A stretch of 5,446 nucleotides of DNA from an uncultured Erysipelotrichaceae bacterium (GCA_902803685.1 CADCQR010000080.1:1-5446), one strand, 5' to 3'; positions 1 to 5,418 are shown, numbered from the stretch's first letter. Made by a program: numbers and translations. Notes: generated from the letters alone by a model not told the origin.

Positions 1-75
1 CCAGCTAATATAGTCGAAAATGATAGAAAAAAATTATTGGAAGAAAAGAAAAAATTAGAAGAATTAATTAAATAA
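1..75 (+). CDS. valS: C-terminal end of probable valyl-tRNA synthetase (partial)
   Basis: Only the last 24 codons and a TAA stop are in the window; the gene begins to the left. The peptide starts PANIVENDRKKL and continues as a Lys/Glu/Leu-rich amphipathic helix. Valyl-tRNA synthetases end in a coiled-coil arm introduced by a K-A-P-x-x-V/I-V-x-x-x-R/K-x-K-L pattern, which this tail matches. ValS charges tRNA-Val with valine in the cytoplasm. A strong terminator follows 12 bases after the stop, so this is the last gene of its transcript. The identification rests on a short tail, so another protein ending in a coiled coil is possible. Confidence 0.6.
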   Translation, partial: PANIVENDRKKLLEEKKKLEELIK

Positions 76-87
76 AACTACATTTGT

Positions 88-118
88 AAGAATTTTGCTT
101 ATTTTAAGCAAAATTTTT
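88..118 (+). terminator. Intrinsic terminator after the ValS-like gene
   Basis: AATTTTGCTT (91-100) and AAGCAAAATT (106-115) pair perfectly around a 5-base loop, and pairing can extend outward to 88/118 with one G-T wobble. A run of five T at 114-118 follows. It lies just after the stop codon at 75 and before the radical SAM gene, so that gene probably has its own promoter. Confidence 0.85.
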
Positions 119-126
119 ATTTATTG

Positions 127-135
127 TGTTATTAT
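127..135 (+). promoter_or_regulatory. Candidate extended -10 promoter of the radical SAM gene
   Basis: TGT followed by TATTAT fits an extended -10 box (TGn-TATAAT with one mismatch). No good -35 hexamer is present; its expected place is inside the terminator hairpin. Transcription would begin near 142, leaving a leader of about 18 bases. A similar string, TGG-TATTAT, stands before the thioredoxin-like gene at 1259-1267. This is by eye only, in A+T-rich DNA where such boxes occur by chance. Confidence 0.3.
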
Positions 136-149
136 TGTTTTACGAAATT

Positions 150-155
150 GGTGAT
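150..155 (+). promoter_or_regulatory. Ribosome binding site choosing ATG 160
   Basis: GGTGAT matches the 3' part of the full Shine-Dalgarno sequence (AGGAGGTGAT) and ends 4 bases before the ATG at 160. An in-frame TTG at 124 would add 12 residues but has no ribosome site and lies in the terminator's T-rich flank, so ATG 160 is preferred. Confidence 0.55.
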
Positions 156-159
156 TAAT

Positions 160-1053
160 ATGAATGAAATATTACAAAAATGTAATTTATGTCCTAGAAA
201 CTGTGGTATTAATAGGTATTTAAAGAAAGGTGTATGTGGAGCTGATTATGAAGTTAAAGTAGCCCATTATTGCTTACATATGTGGGAAGAACCATTTATC
301 TCTGGTGACAAAGGTAGTGGTGCAATATTTTTTTCGAATTGTAATCTCAAATGTATTTTTTGTCAAAATTCTACAATTTCAGAACAAGGATATGGAAAAG
401 GAATCAGTACTAAGAGATTAAGTGAACTATATATAGAATTGCAAGAAAAAGGTGCACATAATATAAATCTGGTCACACCAACTCATTATGTTCCACAGAT
501 AATTGAAAGTTTGAAAGTCAAAAAAGATAAAAAATTAGTTATACCAATTATATACAATACTAGTAGCTATGAGAATGTTGAAACTATTAAATTGCTGGAT
601 GGATATGTTGATATCTATTTGGCAGACTTAAAATATTTTGATAATACTCTTGGAGAAAAATATTCGCATTGTAATAAATATTTTGATTTTGCCAGTAAGG
701 CAATAGACGAAATGTATAAACAAGTTGGTATACCTAATATAGTAGATGGCCTTTTAAATAAAGGGCTAGTTGTTAGAGTTTTAGTACTTCCTGGGCATAC
801 TGATGATGCTAAAAAGATTATTGAATACCTTTATACTAAATATGGAGATAATATTTATATAAGTATAATGAATCAGTATACTCCAATAAAAAAGTTTGAT
901 GAATATAAGAATTTAAATAGTAAATTGCCTGATGAAGAATATGACGACGTTGTTGATTTTGCTTGCACATTAGGTGTTACAAATGCTTTTATTCAGGAAG
1001 GTGAAACATGTAGTGAAAGTTTTATTCCTAAATTTAATTGTGAAGAGATTTGA
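160..1053 (+). CDS. Radical SAM protein of the PflX type (PFL-activase-like)
   Basis: This is a 297-residue cytoplasmic iron-sulfur protein, counted from ATG 160. The radical SAM cluster motif C-x3-C-x2-C is at C61, C65 and C68 (CNLKCIFCQN), the spacing used by pyruvate formate-lyase activating enzymes. Other COG1313 (PflX) signatures are CNLCPRNCGINR near the N-terminus, EEPFISGDKGSGAIFF before the cluster, GAHNINLVTPTHYVPQI, DIYLADLKY and the late MNQYTP. Four further cysteines (C8, C11, C15, C26) at the N-terminus could hold a second metal site. Members are predicted to cleave S-adenosylmethionine to a 5'-deoxyadenosyl radical and perhaps activate a glycyl-radical enzyme, but the partner is not established and none is nearby. 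The length is usual for the family. The gene stands alone between a terminator and a 233-bp spacer, and ends in TGA. Confidence 0.92.
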   Translation: MNEILQKCNLCPRNCGINRYLKKGVCGADYEVKVAHYCLHMWEEPFISGDKGSGAIFFSNCNLKCIFCQNSTISEQGYGKGISTKRLSELYIELQEKGAHNINLVTPTHYVPQIIESLKVKKDKKLVIPIIYNTSSYENVETIKLLDGYVDIYLADLKYFDNTLGEKYSHCNKYFDFASKAIDEMYKQVGIPNIVDGLLNKGLVVRVLVLPGHTDDAKKIIEYLYTKYGDNIYISIMNQYTPIKKFDEYKNLNSKLPDEEYDDVVDFACTLGVTNAFIQEGETCSESFIPKFNCEEI

Positions 1054-1286
1054 TTAGCATTATAGTAATAATATTTATATTTTTATTAGTTATAATGTTG
1101 ATAACAGTCGATTTTACTTAATAAATTAATCATGATACATACTAACATTTATAGTAAGTTTTTACTTTTATAGGTAATTGTTTTATATACAAATATAAAT
1201 TCATAATATGAAAATAACATGAAATATTTATAAATTCTTTGTTTTGATATTGCATTTATGGTATTATTGTCGTAGGAGGTTTTAAG
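1054..1286. other. Spacer between the radical SAM and thioredoxin-like genes
   Basis: This 233-bp, very A+T-rich stretch has no convincing open frame on either strand, no RNA fold that I recognise and no clear hairpin terminator for the radical SAM gene. It contains weak promoter-like strings, for example TTGTTT at 1178-1183 with CATAAT at 1202-1207. The only strong signal is the ribosome site at its right end (AGGAGGT, 1274-1280). Confidence 0.5.
1239..1267 (+). promoter_or_regulatory. Candidate promoter of the thioredoxin-like gene
   Basis: A weak -35 (TTGTTT, 1239-1244) is 17 bases from TATTAT (1262-1267), which is preceded by TGG to give an extended -10. Transcription would start near 1274, practically at the AGGAGGT ribosome site, so the leader would be unusually short (about 13 bases). 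That makes the call tentative. Confidence 0.3.
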
Positions 1287-1856
1287 ATGAAAAAAATAAA
1301 AATGTTATTTTTAGTTCTTGTATCTTTGTTAGTATTACCACTTGGTGTATTTGCTGAAGGTGAAGATGAAGAAACAGTAAGTAATGAGACTAGCAAAAAA
1401 GTCAACGTATATTTCTTTAGAGGTGATGGATGCCCACATTGTGCCGAAGCTGAGGAATGGTTTGAAAGTATAAATGAAGAATTAGGTGATAAATATGAAC
1501 TTAAAGATTACGAGGTATGGAATAACCAAGACAATTCTGAATTAATGCAAAAAGTAGCTGCTGCACGTCAAGAATCTGAAGAGGCTACAGGAGTTCCTTA
1601 TATTATAATCGGAGATAAATCATGGATTGGTTTTGACCAATCATATACTGGTGAAATAAAGGAACAAATAAATACTGTTTATGAACAGGAAGTATCACAA
1701 AGATATGATATTATGTCATATATAGATTCAGGAAGTAGCGACGACAAAGAAAAGACAAAATCATCAGGTAGTGATATTTTGGCTATTGTTCTAATTGTGA
1801 TAGTTGGAGCAGGTACTGGATTTGGAATTTATAAAGCTAGATCTTTAAATGCATAA
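1287..1856 (+). CDS. Membrane-anchored extracytoplasmic thioredoxin-like protein (CPHC)
   Basis: This 189-residue protein starts at ATG 1287, six bases after AGGAGGT. Residues 1-23 form a signal peptide: KK-x-K, a Leu/Val-rich core, and a likely cut after VFA. Residues 38-130 look like a thioredoxin fold: a VNVYFFRGDGCPHC strand and active site with C49 and C52, then TGVPYIIIGD with the likely cis-proline P104. A Ser/Asp/Lys-rich linker (about 147-162) leads to one membrane helix (about 163-182) and a short positive tail (KAR). The protein is therefore probably held on the outer face of the membrane with its C-terminus inside. It has no cysteines beyond the active-site pair. A CPHC centre, as in DsbA, suggests thiol oxidation or disulfide exchange, but the substrate and redox direction are not shown. 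It is monocistronic, with a terminator directly after the stop. Confidence 0.85.
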   Translation: MKKIKMLFLVLVSLLVLPLGVFAEGEDEETVSNETSKKVNVYFFRGDGCPHCAEAEEWFESINEELGDKYELKDYEVWNNQDNSELMQKVAAARQESEEATGVPYIIIGDKSWIGFDQSYTGEIKEQINTVYEQEVSQRYDIMSYIDSGSSDDKEKTKSSGSDILAIVLIVIVGAGTGFGIYKARSLNA

Positions 1857-1884
1857 AAAAGCTTGCGATAATGCAAGTTTTTTT
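1855..1884. terminator. Bidirectional intrinsic terminator
   Basis: A stem of six A's plus GCTTGC (1855-1866) pairs with GCAAGT plus six T's (1873-1884) around loop GATAAT, with one G-T wobble. Read on the + strand it ends the thioredoxin-like gene with a seven-T run; read on the - strand the A tract becomes the T run that ends the LysM gene. It overlaps the last two bases of the + gene's stop codon and two bases of the - gene's stop (1883-1885). Confidence 0.9.
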
Positions 1885-2395
1885 ATGGGATAATAAGTTC
1901 TTTTCCAATACTTAACATATTACTTGTAAGATTATTAGCTTTTTTTAGATCATCAACAGAAACGTTATATTTTTTTGATATACCCCAAAGACTATCTCCA
2001 CTTTTAACAATATACTTTTCTTGAGTATCTTTTGGAATTTTAAGCTGTTGCCCTACTGTTATTATATTGTTGTTTAAATTATTTATTTTTATCAAATCGG
2101 TTACTGGTATTTTATATTTTTTGGATATAAGCCATAGACTATCTCCTTTTTCCACTATATACGTATCAAATTCATTTTCACTGCCATTATTTTGCTGTTC
2201 TTCTTGTTGTTCTTCATTTTCTTTATTTTGTTCTCCATCATCAGGTTTTATTTCTGAAGGAATTAACAGTTCTTGCCCTATATATAATGTGTTTGTGTTT
2301 AAATTATTAACTTCCTTTAAATCGGTTATAGAAACTTTATATTTATTTGCTATGCTATAAAGCGTATCACCTGATATGTTTTTTATGTAGAATTT
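1883..2395 (-). CDS. Three-LysM cell-wall-binding protein, no recognisable start codon
   Basis: The - strand frame is open for 170 codons from 2395 to a TAA at 1883-1885. It encodes LysM 1 (2389-2258, YIKNISGDTLYSI to LLIP), a Glu/Gln/Asn-rich linker, LysM 2 (2161-2033, YIVEKGDSLWLISKKY) and LysM 3 (2014-1886, YIVKSGDSLWGISKKY to LIIP). LysM modules bind N-acetylglucosamine-containing glycans such as peptidoglycan. No signal peptide or catalytic domain is visible. The first codon is preceded directly by TAA (2396-2398), and there is no in-frame ATG, GTG or TTG before a GTG at 2155, which falls inside LysM 2 and has no ribosome site. The 5' end is therefore lost, or translation starts unconventionally; it may be a pseudogene. 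The frame is otherwise undamaged. A related shorter frame lies at 5026-5280. Confidence 0.75.
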   Translation of the reverse strand, partial: KFYIKNISGDTLYSIANKYKVSITDLKEVNNLNTNTLYIGQELLIPSEIKPDDGEQNKENEEQQEEQQNNGSENEFDTYIVEKGDSLWLISKKYKIPVTDLIKINNLNNNIITVGQQLKIPKDTQEKYIVKSGDSLWGISKKYNVSVDDLKKANNLTSNMLSIGKELIIP

Positions 2396-2422
2396 TTAAA
2401 TGTAAATATAATATCTATTGTT

Positions 2423-2829
2423 TTATCTTGATAGATATATATTTTTTAATTTATCATAATTGTTAGTATGTATAGTACGAACAATATATTTAGAGTATGT
2501 TTTATAACAATTACAAAATATATAATTTTTGCCAGTTTTCTTTTGATGAAGTATTATCATTCATCCTTACATTTTCTACAATATAGCAAATCATCAAACG
2601 ATAAACTATTTCTTTGCCTTTCACCATTTTTTGAATAGTGTTTTCAGATAATTAAATATATTTTTAGTAACCATTGCTTAATGCGTATTTCTGCTATGAT
2701 GTGTTCGGTTGAATTACGTTTTACTGTTTTTTTATTATAATTAATTTTTTGTTTTAAACACTTTAAATCTCCAGTATATAGGTATTGTTTGAGCAAACTC
2801 CTTTGACTAATAACACTATCGGACTCCAA
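2423..2829 (-). pseudogene. Decayed C-terminal part of a large serine recombinase
   Basis: Read on the - strand, the frame from about 2829 gives SLLKQYLYTGDLK, then NYNKKTVKRN and HIIAE. These fit the recombinase domain of large serine recombinases (W...I..ILKN..YTGDL... followed by ..HIIA). A TGA at 2644-2646 interrupts it. The same frame continues as RQRNSLSFDDLLYCRKCKDE and stops at 2557. The next frame (-1, from 2560) then carries MIILHQKKTGKNYIFCNC and a short tail to a TAA at 2423-2425. Together these make a recombinase zinc ribbon with CxxC (codons at 2578-2580 and 2569-2571) and CNC (2513-2515 and 2507-2509). The N-terminal catalytic resolvase domain is missing. Such enzymes integrate and excise phages and conjugative elements, so this is probably a scar of one. 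The assignment is from pattern recognition, not a database search. Confidence 0.65.
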
Positions 2830-2889
2830 AATTTCATCATCGCTGGATAGGCTTGTTTAAAGCGCAAATTATAATTGTAATTTTCTAAG

Positions 2890-3068
2890 TTACTTAGTAT
2901 CACATTTTATTTCTAGATAATTAAGATGTTTTTTCATTTTTGGCAATTAAAACAGTAGCTATTAAAGTTCTGTTGATTTTCTAAGTGCATTTTTAATGAT
3001 TTTGATATTACTTCGTTTAAACAATGTCCTGTATCATTGAATTTTAAATTAACTTTGTATTTAACTAT
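2890..3068 (-). pseudogene. Start-less fragment with a CxxC motif, function unknown
   Basis: A - strand frame is open from a TAA at about 3087 to TGA 2934-2936. It reads VKYKVNLKFNDTGHCL, then EVISKSLKMHLENQQ and SYCFNCQK. A -1 shift in an A5 run would extend it as MKKHLNYLEIKCDTK to TAA 2890-2892. A good ribosome site (GGAGGTG, 3078-3084) stands 9 bases before an ATA codon (3066-3068), where an ATG would be expected, so the gene seems to have lost its start. One Cys pair (YCFNC) suggests a metal-binding finger. I do not recognise the family. A loose resemblance to the finger region of C19 ubiquitin-hydrolase-like proteins is too weak to use. It lies just upstream of the recombinase relic and may belong to the same lost element. 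Confidence 0.35.
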
Positions 3069-3077
3069 ATGACTTGA

Positions 3078-3276
3078 CACCTCCAATTAATCCTATGATT
3101 TTATTTCTGTATTATTACCGCAAACATTTTAGATTGTTTACATATGATTAGTGTAAAATGTTTATTCCTACTTACTATTAAAAATGTAAATTTCTACTAT
3201 CTTGTGTCAATTGAAAAAAGATTATGTTAAAGAAGTTTTAACTAAGAAGGATTATCACCATAATACTATCCTAAAG
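3078..3276. other. Gene-free stretch upstream of the relics
   Basis: No coding frame of note is seen on either strand. It holds the ribosome site at 3078-3084, an inverted repeat at 3122-3163 and a weak - strand promoter candidate: TTGACA (3205-3210) and TACATT (3183-3188), 16 bases apart. That promoter, if real, would have served the start-less fragment and perhaps the recombinase. Confidence 0.4.
3122..3163. repeat. Perfect 10-bp inverted repeat with 22-bp spacer
   Basis: AAACATTTTA (3122-3131) and TAAAATGTTT (3154-3163) are exact reverse complements separated by 22 bases. No T run follows on either side, so it is not a standard terminator. It could be an operator, a recombination site of the lost element, or chance in A+T-rich DNA. 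Confidence 0.5.
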
Positions 3277-3309
3277 AAAAAATCATCCTGATTTTTATGG
3301 ATGATTTTT
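3277..3309 (-). terminator. Intrinsic terminator of the ADP-ribosylglycohydrolase/zinc-ribbon genes
   Basis: AAAAATCATCC (3278-3288) pairs perfectly with GGATGATTTTT (3299-3309) around a 10-base loop. On the - strand the stem is followed by six T's (3282-3277) and another three after a C. It begins within the stop codon of the zinc-ribbon gene (3308-3310), a typical compact end for a - strand transcript. Confidence 0.88.
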
Positions 3310-3550
3310 ATGATAAAATTTTTTCTATATCTGTATATAATTCTATTTTTCCACATTTTGGACAGACTCTAACTTTTAACTCTAATATTTTTTCTTTATC
3401 ATATTTTATTCCTAAAAAACTACCTTTTTCACCGGTTGGAATATGAAGAGATATAACAGAGCTTCCATCTACCCCCACTTCATATGGATGCTGTCCTTTA
3501 ATAGTACAATTATCAATCATTTCAACGTTACAATCATTACATTTTTTCAT
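3308..3550 (-). CDS. Small zinc-ribbon protein
   Basis: This 80-residue cytoplasmic protein has a split zinc ribbon: C4-x2-C7 (MKKCNDC) at the N-terminus and C63-x2-C66 (VCPKCGK) near the C-terminus, enough to bind one zinc ion. The middle contains GQHPYEVGVDGSSVISLHI and EKGSFLGIKYD and has no membrane helix. It resembles the small bacterial proteins usually labelled zinc-ribbon or nucleic-acid-binding protein, whose function is not established. The start ATG at 3550 has a GGAG-containing ribosome site about 12 bases upstream, slightly far. The gene follows the ADP-ribosylglycohydrolase by 45 bases with no strong terminator between and shares its terminator, so the two are probably co-transcribed. 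A functional link between them is inference only. Confidence 0.8.
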   Translation of the reverse strand: MKKCNDCNVEMIDNCTIKGQHPYEVGVDGSSVISLHIPTGEKGSFLGIKYDKEKILELKVRVCPKCGKIELYTDIEKILS

Positions 3551-3595
3551 ATATTCACTACTCTCCTAATATAATAATCTATATATTATTTTTTT

Positions 3596-5032
3596 TTAGT
3601 TATAGAATCTACATTCTGCCATAATTAAATCTTTAAATAGATTAAGTGATTGTTCTATATTATCTTCATTATATTCTTCTTTGTTATCATTTATTTCTAA
3701 TGAATAGATTATACAAGATTCATTTTCTAATCTATAATATCCCTTAAATATTTGGTTGCCAGTCCAACTTCTAAAGTAATTAATAGAATTTTCATCACAA
3801 TACATAAACCAATGATCTTCCATTACTTCGGGAATATGACCCATAGATAATATTTCATATTCTTTATGAGTCAATTCTATATTACATTCTATTTGTTTGT
3901 ACTGAGAAAGGGGTTTACATTTCCAACTGTTAGCAGTTGCCTTTTCTTTTTTTTCTGGAAGAGGATTTTGTCCATTTAGAAACTTATTCATATCACCCAA
4001 GCCATTTTTCCACATATATATTCCTTGTTTTATTTTTAAATCACTTATTAACTTACAATAATCATCTACGAATTCCTGCAAATATTCTTTTTTACACAAT
4101 GAATTTATCCAGTTTTTAGGAATACTGTTATATCCATATACAAGTCCAGCTAATCCACCAGTTAACGCCCCAATCGTATCTGTATCGTCTCCTAAATTAA
4201 CCGCTTTTAATACTGCATCTTTATAATTGTCTGTTGTTAATAAGCACCAAATACTAGCTTCTAAAGAATCAATAACAAACCCACTCGATTTTATATCATC
4301 TTCTTCAAGTTCTGATATATCATTGTAAATTATTCTATTAAATTTTTTTCTGAGATCTTCTAAATTACCTAATACACTATTATTATCATCATCAAGAATC
4401 TTTTTTATAATATTCTGAGTATTGCAATAGGCCTTTTGTACATTCAACGTATTTAAATACTGTGCAACCAATAATGAATAAATAGTACAGCTAAAGACAC
4501 TATATATATGTGCGTGAGTCATGCTAGAAACAATATTTATCACATCAAACATCGGGTCTGTTGTATAGTACAAATATAGAGATATAGGTAAAATTCTCAT
4601 TAGCGATCCGTTTCCGTTTGAATATATTTCTTTTGAACCACAAATGATAGTTGTCTTATCATTTTTGTATTTTTGTAAAGCCGATAGTGTCGCATTGCCA
4701 ATATCAAAAACTGTACCACCAGGTGTGTATGCACCACTTTTATACCACTTCAAAAAGTTATCCATAATACTTTTAAAACTTATACCTTTATTTTGTATCA
4801 ATGAATCAATAGTTGCAATTACCATTGAACTGTCATCAGACCATGTGCCCATCGGCTGATTGTGTGTTCCATATTCTAACATTTCTGTAACCTTATTTGC
4901 TTTAAGTTCTTCTCTTTCGATAAATTCTACTGGAACGCCAAGAGCGTCTCCTACAAAGAAGCCAAATAGTGAACCTTTAATTCGTTCATCTTCTGTTATG
5001 GATTTATTTTTATTTTCGTTTATATTTAACAT
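3596..5032 (-). CDS. ADP-ribosylglycohydrolase (DraG/ARH family) with extra C-terminal domain
   Basis: This 478-residue cytoplasmic enzyme is predicted to remove ADP-ribose from proteins or other acceptors. Residues 17-345 are the all-helical, two-metal hydrolase: G-x3-GDALG (24-32), GTWSDDSSM with metal ligands T63, D66 and D67, GNGSLMRILP (140-149), THAH (172-175) and GDDTDTIGALTGG (281-293) with D283, D285 and T286. All expected metal-binding residues are present. Residues about 370-478 form a second domain with GHIPEVMEDHWFMYCD and YFRSWTG; the family alone is about 300-330 residues. From memory, this MEDHWFMYCD...RSWTG block recurs at the ends of bacterial ADP-ribosylglycohydrolases, role unknown. 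The start at 5032 is set by AGGAGG six bases upstream and overlaps a LysM frame by 7 bases. A zinc-ribbon gene follows. No ADP-ribosyltransferase or nitrogenase gene is in the window, so the substrate cannot be stated. Confidence 0.93.
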   Translation of the reverse strand: MLNINENKNKSITEDERIKGSLFGFFVGDALGVPVEFIEREELKANKVTEMLEYGTHNQPMGTWSDDSSMVIATIDSLIQNKGISFKSIMDNFLKWYKSGAYTPGGTVFDIGNATLSALQKYKNDKTTIICGSKEIYSNGNGSLMRILPISLYLYYTTDPMFDVINIVSSMTHAHIYSVFSCTIYSLLVAQYLNTLNVQKAYCNTQNIIKKILDDDNNSVLGNLEDLRKKFNRIIYNDISELEEDDIKSSGFVIDSLEASIWCLLTTDNYKDAVLKAVNLGDDTDTIGALTGGLAGLVYGYNSIPKNWINSLCKKEYLQEFVDDYCKLISDLKIKQGIYMWKNGLGDMNKFLNGQNPLPEKKEKATANSWKCKPLSQYKQIECNIELTHKEYEILSMGHIPEVMEDHWFMYCDENSINYFRSWTGNQIFKGYYRLENESCIIYSLEINDNKEEYNEDNIEQSLNLFKDLIMAECRFYN

Positions 5033-5280
5033 GCATTACCTCCTGGGAGTATTATATCATACAGTTTTTTATTTAAATCATTATTATTACCCATAAAAAA
5101 AGTATCACCACGTTGAACTATATAATAATTTCCTTGAATTGGACTAATTTGTAGTATTTGGCCTATATAAAGTTCATTACCTGTTAAATTATTTAGGGCT
5201 TTCAATTCATCTAATGATAGATTTAATTTTTTAGAAATACTGTAAAGTGTATCACCTGATATAATTTTTATGTAATATTT
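5026..5280 (-). pseudogene. LysM-repeat gene remnant, start-less and shortened
   Basis: The - strand frame is open for 84 codons from 5280 to TAA 5026-5028. It holds one complete LysM (about 5274-5143, YIKIISGDTLYSI to LYIGQILQIS). The next begins as YYIVQRGDTFF and jumps to NNNDLNKKLYDIILPGG, which looks like the end of a LysM with its middle removed. The frame is preceded directly by TAA (5281-5283) and has no ATG, GTG or TTG before an ATG at 5094 and no ribosome site. Its first 46 residues match those of the frame at 2395 in 28 positions, counted by eye. The last codons contain the ribosome site of the ADP-ribosylglycohydrolase and overlap its start. If translated, it could couple to that gene; otherwise it is a leader remnant. 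Confidence 0.6.
5039..5044 (-). promoter_or_regulatory. Ribosome binding site of the ADP-ribosylglycohydrolase inside the LysM frame
   Basis: AGGAGG on the - strand lies 6 bases before ATG 5032 and encodes part of the PGG near the end of the LysM remnant. A nearer ATG (5034-5036) is in another frame, so 5032 is the start. Confidence 0.8.
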
Positions 5281-5345
5281 TTAACTACATACTAGGACTG
5301 TTGTAAAAACATTCTTTATATACAAAACATTTGTGCAATAAAAAA

Positions 5346-5383
5346 CATCCTATAACCTAATTTTCGTTAGCTTTTATAGAATG
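5346..5383. terminator. Hairpin terminator, probably bidirectional
   Basis: CATCCTATAA (5346-5355) pairs with TTATAGAATG (5374-5383) with one wobble or mismatch, depending on strand. Inside, CTAA (5357-5360) pairs with TTAG (5367-5370) around TTTTCG. On the - strand a six-T run (5345-5340) follows at once, so it probably ends a - strand gene lying right of the window and separates it from the LysM/ADP-ribosylglycohydrolase transcript. On the + strand a T-rich run follows after five bases. Confidence 0.65.
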
Positions 5384-5401
5384 GTCTATTTTTTCTTTTT
5401 A

Positions 5402-5418
5402 ATTGTAAAAATTACAAT
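5402..5418. repeat. Perfect 7-bp palindrome, operator-like
   Basis: ATTGTAA (5402-5408) and TTACAAT (5412-5418) are exact reverse complements around AAA. The size and symmetry fit a dimeric repressor operator, but no promoter or regulator gene is visible to support it, and it could be part of the neighbouring terminator structure. Confidence 0.4.

Noticed and set aside
124..159. Upstream TTG start for the radical SAM gene
   Set aside because: It adds 12 residues unlike the family, has no ribosome site and lies next to the terminator's T run; ATG 160 has GGTGAT at good spacing.
1883..2155. Separate 90-residue LysM protein starting at GTG 2155
   Set aside because: The GTG encodes the Val of YIVEKGD inside a LysM, has no ribosome site, and the same frame continues upstream through another LysM.
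2365..2376. Palindrome TATCACCTGATA, also at 5250-5261
   Set aside because: It is the coding sequence for the conserved ISGDT of LysM, so its symmetry is explained by the protein.
2644..2829. A 61-residue protein starting at TTG 2829
   Set aside because: Its sequence runs on after the TGA in the same frame into recombinase zinc-ribbon sequence, so it is a piece of a broken gene.
2557..2936. TGA read as tryptophan (mycoplasma-type code)
   Set aside because: Reading through the TGAs at 2644 and 2934 removes two stops, but the frameshift at 2560 and the lost starts remain, and the intact genes use TGG for Trp and TGA as a stop.
2880..2986. 11-bp direct repeat ATTTTCTAAGT at 2880-2890 and 2976-2986
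   Set aside because: Short, A+T-rich and with unrelated flanks; likely chance.
3560..3597. Hairpin AATAAT/ATTATT with a T run between the hydrolase and zinc-ribbon genes
   Set aside because: The stem is six A-T pairs only and its T run faces the + strand, where no gene ends.
3937..5096. Open frames on the + strand opposite the ADP-ribosylglycohydrolase
   Set aside because: They are short, lack ribosome sites and lie opposite a clear, motif-complete gene.
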